Source: Alloprevotella sp.
GTDB taxonomy: Bacteria; Bacteroidota; Bacteroidia; Bacteroidales; Bacteroidaceae
Reading direction: 5' to 3'
NCBI GenBank assembly: GCA_017471505.1
Contig: JAFUTC010000007.1
Location: 62,001-126,000 of the forward strand
DNA: 64,000 bases
A program made the translations under genes and the position numbers. Below are positions 41,339 to 49,491 of this stretch, in pieces (position 1 is the first letter of the stretch; each line of letters begins with the position of its first letter). The notes beneath the pieces are model-generated. The model was not told the DNA's origin. It did no database searches and saw only the letters and a list, made by a program, of their open reading frames with translations.

Positions 41339-43411
41339 ATGTCCGCACATCCTTTGACCCCCAATTTTCTTTCTTCCATTTACGCAAATCTCACCTCCAA
41401 CTGGCTGATGAGCGGTTTGATTCAGATGGAAGGTGCTGTAACGCAGGCCGATGCGCTATACGAAAAAATCCGGCAGATTAAGGAGTCGTATGAACTCCTA
41501 TTAAAATATATGGAAAAAGGGGTCGAAGACACCACCCGCGAGGAGCAATACACCAACTTCCGTAGGCAGGCGCTCGAAATCTACGACCATTTGCACGCTC
41601 GCCAAAAGCAGTCGGTCTACCACAGTGTCTTTCCCGATTCCCCCACCGCCGATTCCGTCGACGATAGTGAGGAATGGCGACTTTCTTTTAATGGAATACT
41701 ATTGTCGGACCAATGGAGCGAAACGGAACTGCTGCTTCTGGAAGAGAAACTCTCTACGGCTCCCATTGCCAATAAGTTTTTTATGACCGCAACCGTATCG
41801 GCCATAAGCCTTTCCCTGTTCAACGTATTCGACGCCTATAAGTTGCGTGCGTTGTTTGCGGTCTATTTCTCCGATTTGCCTCTCCGTTGCAAAGTAAGGT
41901 CGTTGGTAGGCATTGTCTTCTCGTTGATAATTCACGAAAAACGCCTTGACCTATACCCCGACCTCCGACTTTCCCTTCAGCAACTCCTTTCCGACCCGTT
42001 CTTCGAGTCACAACTGACCGACTTACAGTATCAGGTCATTCAGTGCAATCGTACGAAGAAAGACAACAAGGCTATTGCCGAAACCATAATGCCTTGGATG
42101 AACGAAAAGGCCAAACATATCGGCAACATTTGGAAGACCGACCAGTTTTCTTTCCAAATGAACGACTTTGTGATAAAGGGGGATGAAGACGACCAAATGA
42201 TGTCGGAACTGGAAGATAAGTTGAAAAAAATGAAGGAATTCCACGACAAAGGCACAGATACGTTCTACATATCGTTTGCACAGATGTCGCGCACGCTTTC
42301 ATTTTTCGACAAGATTGAAAACTGGTTTATTCCGTTCCACTTCTCCAACCCGCAAATCGATTGCAACGGACTAAACCTGGAGCGTATAAGCATGATGTTT
42401 CGTGCCCAAGACTTTTCCGACACTTCGTGCTATGCTTTCCTATTCTTTATAAACAACCTGCCGAGTGACATAAAGCAAAGCGTGATAGAGAGTATCAAAC
42501 AGTCGGATGTCATAACGGCGGCAGCCGACATTCCTACAGAGGACAATAATCCAACGGTTCAAATCCGATACTATCTGCAAGACCTCTATCGTTTCTTCAC
42601 GCTCTACAAGCACAAGCAATTATTTGACAATCCATTTAGTCTGTGTGAAGATTTCAAAGCATCTTCCCATCTTCAAAAACACTTTATGAAAACCGATATT
42701 CTTCGCAGGTTTTCAGAAGTTTACATATCGGACAAGGAATGGGCAAAAGGGTTAGAATACTATCAACTTATTGCACCGGCAGACCTCACTTTCCACGACT
42801 TCGAACTCATTGGCCTGTGCAAGGAAAACCTCGGACAAACCGACGAGGCACTTATCGATTTTGAGCATGCGCTTGTGCTTTCTCCCGATTCGATATGGTG
42901 TCTGACTCATTTAGCCAATCTATATTTTGACCTTCACAACTATTCACGGGCGCTAACCTTATATGAAACCGTATATCGCATAGAGCCGCACAACTACAGG
43001 GCACTGATTCGCCAGGGCGAATGCCTGATTTACCAACGCGACTATATGAAGGCGGAGAATCTGCTAAGCAAGGCCGACTACGAGCAAGACTCCGCACACA
43101 GCAAAAGGGCGTTGGCGTGGCTCTATTTTATGGAGCGGAAGTTTGAGAAGGCAGAAGAAAAATTTGAGCAACTCTTTCAGACGGGACACATTTATCAAAC
43201 CGACTACCTGAATGCTGGAAACCTGCAGTTGGTGCTGGGCAATATGGGCAAGGCCGTATCGCTCTACGCCAAATACCTATACTACGACCCGGAACACGTC
43301 ATTTCCAATCGCGACTTGTTTGAGCGCGACAAGGCGACGCTTATGGAAATGGGCATCTCGATAGAGACTCTCCATCTGATAGCCGACCTCGTCCTGCTTT
43401 ACAAAAAGTAA
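41339..43411 (+). CDS. Large cytoplasmic TPR-repeat protein of unknown function
   Basis: A 690-residue protein without signal peptide or membrane span. The N-terminal 400 residues are helical and match no family I recognise. The C-terminal third has clear tetratricopeptide repeats: LTFHDFELIGLCKENLGQTD, ALIDFEHALVLSPDSIWCLT, HNYSRALTLYETVYRIEPHN and GNMGKAVSLYAKYLYYDPEH. TPR stacks usually hold protein complexes together. It follows the solute-binding lipoprotein gene by 12 bp and ends at a bidirectional terminator, so the two form an operon. Similar long TPR proteins are found in Bacteroides, from memory, without known role. Confidence 0.8.
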   Translation: MSAHPLTPNFLSSIYANLTSNWLMSGLIQMEGAVTQADALYEKIRQIKESYELLLKYMEKGVEDTTREEQYTNFRRQALEIYDHLHARQKQSVYHSVFPDSPTADSVDDSEEWRLSFNGILLSDQWSETELLLLEEKLSTAPIANKFFMTATVSAISLSLFNVFDAYKLRALFAVYFSDLPLRCKVRSLVGIVFSLIIHEKRLDLYPDLRLSLQQLLSDPFFESQLTDLQYQVIQCNRTKKDNKAIAETIMPWMNEKAKHIGNIWKTDQFSFQMNDFVIKGDEDDQMMSELEDKLKKMKEFHDKGTDTFYISFAQMSRTLSFFDKIENWFIPFHFSNPQIDCNGLNLERISMMFRAQDFSDTSCYAFLFFINNLPSDIKQSVIESIKQSDVITAAADIPTEDNNPTVQIRYYLQDLYRFFTLYKHKQLFDNPFSLCEDFKASSHLQKHFMKTDILRRFSEVYISDKEWAKGLEYYQLIAPADLTFHDFELIGLCKENLGQTDEALIDFEHALVLSPDSIWCLTHLANLYFDLHNYSRALTLYETVYRIEPHNYRALIRQGECLIYQRDYMKAENLLSKADYEQDSAHSKRALAWLYFMERKFEKAEEKFEQLFQTGHIYQTDYLNAGNLQLVLGNMGKAVSLYAKYLYYDPEHVISNRDLFERDKATLMEMGISIETLHLIADLVLLYKK

Positions 43412-43437
43412 TCGGCACACTGAATAGTATGCCGATT
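43410..43437. terminator. Bidirectional terminator between TPR and GT2 genes
   Basis: AATCGGCA (43410-43417) pairs perfectly with TGCCGATT (43430-43437) in the 29-bp gap between two convergent genes. The left arm overlaps the TPR stop codon. Confidence 0.7.
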
Positions 43438-43440
43438 CGG

Positions 43441-44217
43441 TTAGTCTTTGATTTTCAGTTTTTGCTTAGCCAGCGTATATATTTTGTATATGTATCGCAA
43501 ACTAAGCAGAAAGCGATTGGAGTAAACTCCGTTCTTTTTCAAGGCCACCAAGTGGTCCTGCATGATTTGCATACGACTCTTGAGCGAGACGTTTGAGGCT
43601 CCGCCCGTTCGCATAGTGACAAAGTCTTTTTCGATATATTTTGTTCGGATGCGATTCTTGTAGATGACGCGCAAAAGATGCTCGAAATCGGCTGCCACCT
43701 TATAGGACGTGTCAAAACCGCCGTATTTCTCGTAGACGTCCTTCTTGCAATAGAATGACGGATGGGCCGGCATGAATCCGAAACGCATCCATCTGCGCTT
43801 AAATGGCTTCGACGAGTAGTTGCGAATCTGCTTGTTGGTGTTCTCACAATGCACGTAGTGAACATCCGCATAAACGGCATCGATATCGTTCTGTTCGAAA
43901 GCGACGGCAATGGTTTCCAGAATATCGTCAGAGGAATAGAAGTCGTCGGAATTGAGCAATCCGACCACTTCTCCATGCGCCAGTTGTATGCCTTTATTCA
44001 TGGCATCGTAAATGCCGTCGTCGGGTTCACTGTAACACTTCAGCCGTCCGCCAAACGCAGGTTCGTATTCTCTTACAATATCGAGCGTCTCGTCGGTAGA
44101 GCCTCCGTCGATGACGACATATTCGTAGTCGGTGAAAGTCTGCTTCAGCACGCTCTCAATCGTATCACGCAGTGTCTTGGCACTATTGTAGGTGGCTGTT
44201 ATAACAGATATTTTCAT
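43441..44217 (-). CDS. Family 2 glycosyltransferase
   Basis: A 258-residue GT-A glycosyltransferase. It opens MKISVITATYNSAKTLRDTI, with EYVVIDGGSTDETLDIV (about 32-48) for the nucleotide and GLLNSDDFYSSDD (about 86-98) holding the metal-binding Asp pair. The segment GFMPAHPSFYCKKDVYEKYG near residue 150 is typical of the WcaA-like group that adds sugars to surface polysaccharides. It is a single gene with a promoter-like sequence upstream and a shared terminator downstream. Acceptor and donor are unknown; it may assist the EPS cluster located 5 kb away. Confidence 0.88.
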   Translation of the reverse strand: MKISVITATYNSAKTLRDTIESVLKQTFTDYEYVVIDGGSTDETLDIVREYEPAFGGRLKCYSEPDDGIYDAMNKGIQLAHGEVVGLLNSDDFYSSDDILETIAVAFEQNDIDAVYADVHYVHCENTNKQIRNYSSKPFKRRWMRFGFMPAHPSFYCKKDVYEKYGGFDTSYKVAADFEHLLRVIYKNRIRTKYIEKDFVTMRTGGASNVSLKSRMQIMQDHLVALKKNGVYSNRFLLSLRYIYKIYTLAKQKLKIKD

Positions 44218-44238
44218 AGTTTAAGGTTAATCTATCCG

Positions 44239-44267
44239 CAAAAATAGTTAATTGAAACAAACACAAA
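44239..44267 (-). promoter_or_regulatory. Putative promoter of the GT2 gene
   Basis: TTTG (44267-44264), 17 bp, then TATTTTTG (44246-44239) on the minus strand, 22 bp upstream of the start. The spacing is 2 bp shorter than ideal. Confidence 0.5.
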
Positions 44268-44350
44268 TAGTTTATGAGGAAAATTGTTTGTTTTCAGTCG
44301 AGTTGTCCTTATGGAACACGCTGTTGCCCACATGGGACATCCGACCTTCG

Positions 44351-44668
44351 CTATTGGCTGTAGCGATAGCGGCGGCGGCGTTTCAGATAGTCGGGTTCTG
44401 CCTGATGACGATATGCCTCGCGTTCGAAACGAATATGGCGATAGGCTTCCATCGAGTTACGCAACTTGATGAAATAAAAGAGCCATTCGGCGGAATACCA
44501 AAGGAAGAAAAAGACAAACAAGAGTTCTATCTGCTGCTGCGTATGTATGCGCTCGTGATTCAGTTCCACGGCGTTGAGAGGACGCCGGCTCAGAATAAAT
44601 CCGAACAGGTTGATGGCCAGGAAGCGCTTATTGATGGGCGGATGCTTAAGCAGAATGACTCGTTTCAT
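44351..44668 (-). CDS. Small HExxH-motif protein of Bacteroidota
   Basis: A 105-residue protein of unknown function. It has MKRVILLKHPPINKRFLAIN at the start, then NHERIHTQQQIELL with the zincin-like motif His38-Glu-Arg-Ile-His42. A strongly hydrophobic segment LLFVFFFLWYSAEWLFYFI (about 49-67) follows. The basic tail is FEREAYRHQAEPDYLKRRRR. The HExxH beside a membrane segment resembles the core of membrane-embedded metallopeptidases, but the protein is far shorter than any known one and a third ligand is not identifiable, unless a glutamate in the second half serves. It lies 16 bp after truA. Homologues are common in Bacteroidales as I recall; activity is unproven. Confidence 0.75.
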   Translation of the reverse strand: MKRVILLKHPPINKRFLAINLFGFILSRRPLNAVELNHERIHTQQQIELLFVFFFLWYSAEWLFYFIKLRNSMEAYRHIRFEREAYRHQAEPDYLKRRRRYRYSQ

Positions 44669-44684
44669 GGTCGTCGCGTTCGCT

Positions 44685-45419
44685 TTAATAGGGATAGACT
44701 ACGTCTGCCAGGAACAGTGCTTCGCCGGGAACCGACTCTGCGGCCGCACAACGGTCTTTTTGGTGAATAATGGCTTCAAATTCATCCAGTCCGATTTTTC
44801 CGCGCCCCACATCAATAAGCGTTCCTACGATTGCCCTTACCATATTGCGCAAAAACCGGTCGGCTCTGATTTCAAAGCGCCACAAGTCGTCTTCCACCAT
44901 AGTCCATTCGGCTTTCCGCACGTGGCAGATGTGCGTGTGGGCTTGTGAATGGGCTTTGCAGAAACTGGAAAAATCGTCGACCGTCAGCAGCATGGCGGCT
45001 GCCCGGTTCATCTGTGCATAGTCAAGCCTGTAGGGTGCGCGAAAGGCATAGGCTCTCCGGAACGGATGCTTGCGGTGATAGACATAATAATAATAGGCGC
45101 GCTCTGTAGCATCGAAACGTGCATGTGCCTCATCGGCTACCTGACGAACTCCACTGATGGAAATGTCGGCAGGAAGCAACTGGTTGAGCCGGTAGCATAG
45201 TTGGTCGGGATTTTCGATAGCCGGACTGTCGAAATGGGCCACCATCTTCAGTGCGTTCACCTTTGCGTCGGTTCGTCCGGCACCGGTTGTCTCGACAGGC
45301 ATACCCAGTAGCAGCGACAACGCCCTGTTCAGTTCCTGCTGAACGGTGTGGGCATTGGGTTGCACCTGCCATCCGTGATAGGCTGCGCCGTCGTACGAGA
45401 ATTCGATAAAGTAACGCAT
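44685..45419 (-). CDS. truA: tRNA pseudouridine synthase A
   Basis: A 244-residue TruA, which makes pseudouridine at positions 38-40 of the tRNA anticodon stem. It starts MRYFIEFSYDGAAYHGWQVQ, characteristic of the family. The catalytic aspartate is in TTGAGRTDAKVNAL (about residue 51), where the usual GRTDxGVHA motif is changed to GRTDAKVNA; the catalytic Asp is kept. FLRNMVRAIVGTLIDVGRGK near residue 190 and the C-terminal aromatic segment are normal. It is followed by the small HExxH gene and preceded by the bidirectional terminator it shares with rplI. Confidence 0.94.
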   Translation of the reverse strand: MRYFIEFSYDGAAYHGWQVQPNAHTVQQELNRALSLLLGMPVETTGAGRTDAKVNALKMVAHFDSPAIENPDQLCYRLNQLLPADISISGVRQVADEAHARFDATERAYYYYVYHRKHPFRRAYAFRAPYRLDYAQMNRAAAMLLTVDDFSSFCKAHSQAHTHICHVRKAEWTMVEDDLWRFEIRADRFLRNMVRAIVGTLIDVGRGKIGLDEFEAIIHQKDRCAAAESVPGEALFLADVVYPY

Positions 45420-45458
45420 TGATTCGGCTGTTTGGTGGGTTAAAAGTAGTAAGAAAAT

Positions 45459-45490
45459 AAAAATGCCGCACTATTTCATGCGGCATTTTT
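45459..45490. terminator. Bidirectional-type terminator after rplI
   Basis: A perfect 12-bp stem AAAAATGCCGCA (45459-45470) and TGCGGCATTTTT (45479-45490) with T runs on both strands. It ends the rpsF-rpsR-rplI operon and separates it from truA. Confidence 0.9.
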
Positions 45491-45514
45491 ACGGTTTAAG
45501 CGTCGGACGGATGC

Positions 45515-46051
45515 TTAGGCTTCTTCAGTTTCTACAACTTCTTCGACAACCTCAGCAACTTCTTCCACTACTTCAGGCTCGGCCACTTCTTCAGCAACCT
45601 CTTCAGCGCCTTCGGCAACTACGGTGAAAGGAATTTCTACAGACACTTCCTTGTGGAGGTTAACGACAGCAACGTGCTCGCCTACTTCCTTCACGTCCTT
45701 CAGGGCAATAATCTTGCGGTCGATATCGTAACCCTGCTCTTTGAGTGCTTCAGCAATGTGGACGGCGGTTACAGAACCGTAAACCGTACCCTGCTTGCTG
45801 ACTTTGGTAGTGATGACAATGGGCTTGACGCCTTTCAGTTGCTCAGCCTGTGCTTCTGCATCGGCCTTAATCTTGGTAATCTTCTTGGCGCGCTGCTTCA
45901 GTTCTTCTTCCAATACTTTCAAAGCCGACTTCGAGGCGATGACTGCCTTACCGGTAGGAATAAGATAGTTGCGGCCATATCCGTCTTTTACGGTCACTAC
46001 ATCGTCTTTGTAGCCCAGACCGATAACGTTTTCTTTAAGTATAAGTTTCAT
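45515..46051 (-). CDS. rplI: 50S ribosomal protein bL9 with acidic C-terminal extension
   Basis: A 178-residue bL9. The N-terminal rRNA-binding domain is MKLILKENVIGLGYKDDVVT with GYGRNYLIPTGKAV (about 24-37), followed by the long connecting helix (EEELKQRAKKITKIKADAEA) and the C-terminal domain. The family length is near 148 residues. The last 30 here are a Glu/Val/Ala tail (EEVAEEVAEPEVVEEVAEVV and on) rich in acidic residues, which most bacterial bL9 proteins lack. It is the last gene of the rpsF-rpsR-rplI operon, 18 bp after rpsR. Confidence 0.97.
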   Translation of the reverse strand: MKLILKENVIGLGYKDDVVTVKDGYGRNYLIPTGKAVIASKSALKVLEEELKQRAKKITKIKADAEAQAEQLKGVKPIVITTKVSKQGTVYGSVTAVHIAEALKEQGYDIDRKIIALKDVKEVGEHVAVVNLHKEVSVEIPFTVVAEGAEEVAEEVAEPEVVEEVAEVVEEVVETEEA

Positions 46052-46069
46052 AATCGTGATCCTCCTAAA

Positions 46070-46339
46070 TTATTTCATTAAATCGGTTACGAAGGGAAGC
46101 AGAGCCAGATGGCGTGCTCTCTTGACGGCCTGTGAAACACGACGCTGATACTTCAGAGAGGTACCCGTGATGCGGCGCGGAAGAATCTTACCTTGCTCGT
46201 TGAGGAACTTCTTCAAAAATTCAGGATCCTTATAATCGATATACTTAATACCGCTCTTCTTGAAACGGCAATACTTCTTTTTCTTAACGTCAATAGACGG
46301 AGCGTTCAAATAGCGAATTTCACTTTGTGCTTGTGCCAT
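46070..46339 (-). CDS. rpsR: 30S ribosomal protein bS18
   Basis: An 89-residue bS18, which binds 16S rRNA in the platform as a pair with bS6. Conserved segments are [20 protein letters not shown] (about 22-41), [20 protein letters not shown] (about 52-71) and [14 protein letters not shown]. It lies between rpsF and rplI with a 2-bp gap after rpsF. Length and sequence are normal for Bacteroidota. Confidence 0.97.
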   Translation of the reverse strand: MAQAQSEIRYLNAPSIDVKKKKYCRFKKSGIKYIDYKDPEFLKKFLNEQGKILPRRITGTSLKYQRRVSQAVKRARHLALLPFVTDLMK

Positions 46340-46341
46340 AA

Positions 46342-46686
46342 TTATGCCTCCTGTGGATTAAGTTTCTTACGACGTTTCTCGGCGTATTCAATTGCATACT
46401 TGTCAAGTTTAACCGTCAGATAGCGCAGTACGCGTTCGTCACGACGGAATGCAATCTCGAGCTTATCGATGAGCTCAGGTTCTGCCTTGAATTCAACAAG
46501 CGAATAGAAGCCCGTGCTTTTTTTCTGAATTGGATAGGCCAATTTCTTCATGCCCCAATTCTCTTTGTTCAGAATTTCTGCACCGTTGTCGGTTAGAAGT
46601 TTCTGAAACTTCTCGACCGTTTCCGCCATCTGTTGGTCAGACAACACGGGAGTAAGGATGAAAACGGTCTCATACTGGTTTGTCAT
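46342..46686 (-). CDS. rpsF: 30S ribosomal protein bS6
   Basis: A 114-residue bS6, partner of bS18 in the 30S platform. It opens [20 protein letters not shown] and has [20 protein letters not shown] (about 43-62) and [20 protein letters not shown] (about 79-98). It is the first gene of the rpsF-rpsR-rplI operon and carries one of the best promoters in the window. A hybrid palindrome array lies about 70 bp upstream of that promoter. Confidence 0.97.
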   Translation of the reverse strand: MTNQYETVFILTPVLSDQQMAETVEKFQKLLTDNGAEILNKENWGMKKLAYPIQKKSTGFYSLVEFKAEPELIDKLEIAFRRDERVLRYLTVKLDKYAIEYAEKRRKKLNPQEA

Positions 46687-46743
46687 AAAAATAAGTGTTT
46701 AGTTAAAAATGATTGGATTATGGATTTGATTCCAAAAGCGCGG

Positions 46744-46774
46744 CAAAATTAGTAATAGATTTTGTTTTGGCAAA
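46744..46774 (-). promoter_or_regulatory. Promoter of the rpsF-rpsR-rplI operon
   Basis: On the minus strand TTTG (46774-46771), exactly 19 bp, then TAATTTTG (46751-46744): a full Bacteroidota promoter match, 58 bp upstream of the rpsF start. Confidence 0.85.
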
Positions 46775-46821
46775 CTTTCTCCTTGATTTTTAACGACAAC
46801 TATGCCAATAAATTCCATTCC

Positions 46822-46916
46822 GACCATATTTTTCTCCGTTTCAAGGCTTGGAATGTGCATTTCAAGCCCTGAAATGTGCATTTCAAGCCTTTGGAATGGA
46901 AACGGCATTATGGGAA
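46822..46916. repeat. Phased palindrome array, TTTCAAG family (array 6)
   Basis: Units start at 46839, 46860 and 46881: TTTCAAGGCTTGGAA, TTTCAAGCCCTGAAA and TTTCAAGCCTTTGGAA (one extra T), separated by TGTGCA twice. One period on, centred at 46909, is CATTATG, as in array 1, within the shared end sequence ACGGCATTATG. A CCATAT lies before the first unit. The array lies in the 446-bp gap between the divergent rpsF and oxidoreductase genes, upstream of the rpsF promoter. From 46917 to 47132 I see nothing but AT-rich sequence. Confidence 0.85.
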
Positions 46917-47132
46917 AAGAAATTGCGACGGGAGAACGGAATGTGGGGACTATGGCGCGAAAACGCAGACTTTTTCGGTCACTTGACGGCATAATTGCTT
47001 TGTGTTACTACATTTTTTTGAGAATATTGCATATTGTAAATGTTTCTACTAACTCACTGTTGCCGTTGGCCATTCTTATTCGCCGACACGTGGCAACAAT
47101 TATAGATTGACTATAAAACCTTACAATCTGTC

Positions 47133-49421
47133 ATGAACACAATTCTGTCTAAAAAACAACTATCGGAAAAGGTGTTTTTGTTTGAAGTGGAGGCTCCCGA
47201 GATAGCACGAGCTCACCGTGCGGGGCACTTCGTAATTCTTCGAGTAGATGAAAAGAGCGAGCGCATGCCGCTGACGATTGCAGCCTCCGACGCACAGCGC
47301 GGAGTCATCACGATTGTGGTGCAGGAGGTAGGCGTATCGTCCACCAAACTGGCTCGCCTGAATCCGGGCGATAAGATTCACGACCTGGTAGGCCCGCTTG
47401 GCAAGAACACGCATATAGAAAACTTCGGCACTGTGGTTTGCGCCGGCGGCGGCGTGGGCATTGCTCCCATGCTGCCCATTGCCACGGCGCTGAAGAAGGC
47501 CGGAAACAAGGTGATTGCCGTACTTGCCGGCCGAAACAAGGATTTGATTATTCTGCAGGAAGAGATGAGCAAGGTGGCCGACGAGGTTGTCATCATGACC
47601 GACGACGGTTCGGCCGGAAAGAAAGGACTTGTCACCCAAGGCATCGAGGATGTCATTCAGAGAGAACATGTGGACAAATGCTTTGCCATAGGCCCGGCCA
47701 TCATGATGAAGTTTGTCTGCCTGCTTACAAAGAAGTACGACATTTCTACCGATGTGTCGCTGAACACCATCATGGTGGACGGCACCGGAATGTGTGGTGC
47801 CTGCCGCGTTACCGTAGGCGGACAGACAAAATTCGTATGCGTAGATGGTCCGGAGTTTGACGGCCACGATGTTGACTTTGACGAAATGATGTCGCGCCTG
47901 CGTGGTTTCAAGCCGGAGGAGCAAGCCGCCTACGAGACCTATATGAATGCAATTCCGGCCGATAGCGACGACAGCCGCGATGCCGCATGGCGCGTGGAAC
48001 TGCGTAAGTCGCTTTCGCCCAAAGACCGCATGAAGATTGAGCGCGTAAAGATGAGCGAACTCGAACCACAGGTGCGTGCTCACGAATTGCGCAAGGAAGT
48101 GAATCTCGGCCTTACGAAAGACGAAGCCATGACTGAGGCAAAACGCTGTCTGGACTGCAACAATCCGGGCTGCGTAACAGGTTGTCCCGTCGGGATTGAC
48201 ATTCCGCGGTTCATTAAGCATTTGGAACTTGGCGAGATTGACGTAGCCTCGAACGTCATACGCGAAACGAGCAGTCTGCCCGCCGTGTGTGGCCGCGTAT
48301 GCCCACAAGAAAAGCAATGCGAAAGCAAATGCATCCATCATAAGATGAAAAGCGAGCCGGTAGCTATTGGCTATCTGGAACGCTTTGTGGCCGACAACGC
48401 AACCTCTCAAGGTGCGGCTTCCTCTGATAATGAAGAAGGCAAGACCAACAAGCCACGCATCGCCGTTATCGGCTCCGGTCCTGCCGGACTATCATTTGCC
48501 GGAGAGATGTGTAACCACGGTTACGACATCACCATATTCGAAGCGCTCCACGAACTGGGCGGCGTGCTTCGCTACGGTATTCCCGAATATCGTCTGCCCA
48601 ACCAAATCATCGACGCAGAGATTGCCAATCTCGAAAAGCGTGGCGTGAAATTCGTCAGAAACTGCATCGTGGGCAAGACCATTACGCTCGAGGAACTGAC
48701 CAAGCAAGGATTTGTGGGCATCTTCGCCGGAACCGGTGCCGGACTACCCCGATTTATGGGTATCGAAGGCGAAAACCTGAACAACATACTTTCGTCGAAC
48801 GAATATCTTACGCGCGTCAATCTGATGGACGCCTCTTCCGACCAGTCGGACACTCCCCTGCCCCACGGCAAGCATGTCATCGTGGTGGGCGGCGGCAATA
48901 CGGCCATGGACTCCGTACGCACGGCTCTGCGCCTCGGTGCAGAATCGGCCTCTATCGTTTACCGCCGTTCGGAGAACGAGATGCCCGCCCGAATCGAGGA
49001 AGTTCGCCACGCCAAGGAAGAAGGCGTAGAATTTCTGACCTTGCACAATCCCATAAAGTACGAAGCCGACGAAAACGGCAAGGTTTGTGCCGCGCTGTTG
49101 CAGCAGATGGAACTGGGCGAACCCGATGAAAGCGGCCGACGTAGCCCACAACCCATTCCAGGCGCAATAGTTCGCAAGGAAGTCGACCTTGTCGTAGTAG
49201 CAATAGGAGTTTCTCCCAATCCGATATTCACTCATACCGTCGACGGACTCAGTCTGGGCCGCAAGGGAACCATTGACGTGGACGAACACCTCGAATCGAA
49301 CGTCAGCATGCTCTATGCCGGCGGCGACATCGTCCGTGGTGGTGCTACCGTGATCCTCGCAATGGGCGACGGAAAGAATGCGGCAAAAGCAATGGCCAAG
49401 AAACTGAAAGGAACGGAGTAA
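47133..49421 (+). CDS. Fused PyrK/NfnA-like and GltD/NfnB-like flavin Fe-S oxidoreductase
   Basis: A 762-residue fusion. The N-terminal part (about 1-270) is an FAD/NAD-binding ferredoxin reductase-type domain like PyrK or NfnA, with VVCAGGGVGIAPMLPIATAL and the [2Fe-2S] cysteines in GTGMCGACRVTVGG and KFVCVDG. The C-terminal part is a glutamate synthase small-subunit type: [4Fe-4S] motifs RCLDCNNPGCVTGCPVGIDI and VCGRVCPQEKQCESKCIH, FAD site IAVIGSGPAGLSFAGEM, and NAD(P)H site HVIVVGGGNTAMDSVRTALR. The likely roles are NADH-dependent ferredoxin:NADP+ transfer (Nfn-like bifurcation) or electron supply to glutamate synthase. No glutamate synthase large subunit is adjacent, which favours an Nfn-like role. 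It is a single gene with a strong terminator. Confidence 0.9.
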   Translation: MNTILSKKQLSEKVFLFEVEAPEIARAHRAGHFVILRVDEKSERMPLTIAASDAQRGVITIVVQEVGVSSTKLARLNPGDKIHDLVGPLGKNTHIENFGTVVCAGGGVGIAPMLPIATALKKAGNKVIAVLAGRNKDLIILQEEMSKVADEVVIMTDDGSAGKKGLVTQGIEDVIQREHVDKCFAIGPAIMMKFVCLLTKKYDISTDVSLNTIMVDGTGMCGACRVTVGGQTKFVCVDGPEFDGHDVDFDEMMSRLRGFKPEEQAAYETYMNAIPADSDDSRDAAWRVELRKSLSPKDRMKIERVKMSELEPQVRAHELRKEVNLGLTKDEAMTEAKRCLDCNNPGCVTGCPVGIDIPRFIKHLELGEIDVASNVIRETSSLPAVCGRVCPQEKQCESKCIHHKMKSEPVAIGYLERFVADNATSQGAASSDNEEGKTNKPRIAVIGSGPAGLSFAGEMCNHGYDITIFEALHELGGVLRYGIPEYRLPNQIIDAEIANLEKRGVKFVRNCIVGKTITLEELTKQGFVGIFAGTGAGLPRFMGIEGENLNNILSSNEYLTRVNLMDASSDQSDTPLPHGKHVIVVGGGNTAMDSVRTALRLGAESASIVYRRSENEMPARIEEVRHAKEEGVEFLTLHNPIKYEADENGKVCAALLQQMELGEPDESGRRSPQPIPGAIVRKEVDLVVVAIGVSPNPIFTHTVDGLSLGRKGTIDVDEHLESNVSMLYAGGDIVRGGATVILAMGDGKNAAKAMAKKLKGTE

Positions 49422-49437
49422 CCGATACCTTCAAAGA

Positions 49438-49476
49438 ACAGGGGCGGCTAACGGGAAATCCATTAGTCGCCCCTGT
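49438..49476. terminator. Bidirectional terminator after the oxidoreductase and EPS operons
   Basis: A 14-bp stem ACAGGGGCGgCTAA (49438-49451) and TTAGtCGCCCCTGT (49463-49476) with one wobble pair. It lies between convergent genes, so it can end both the oxidoreductase and the exopolysaccharide operon. Confidence 0.8.
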
Positions 49477-49491
49477 TGTATATGTCTATTC

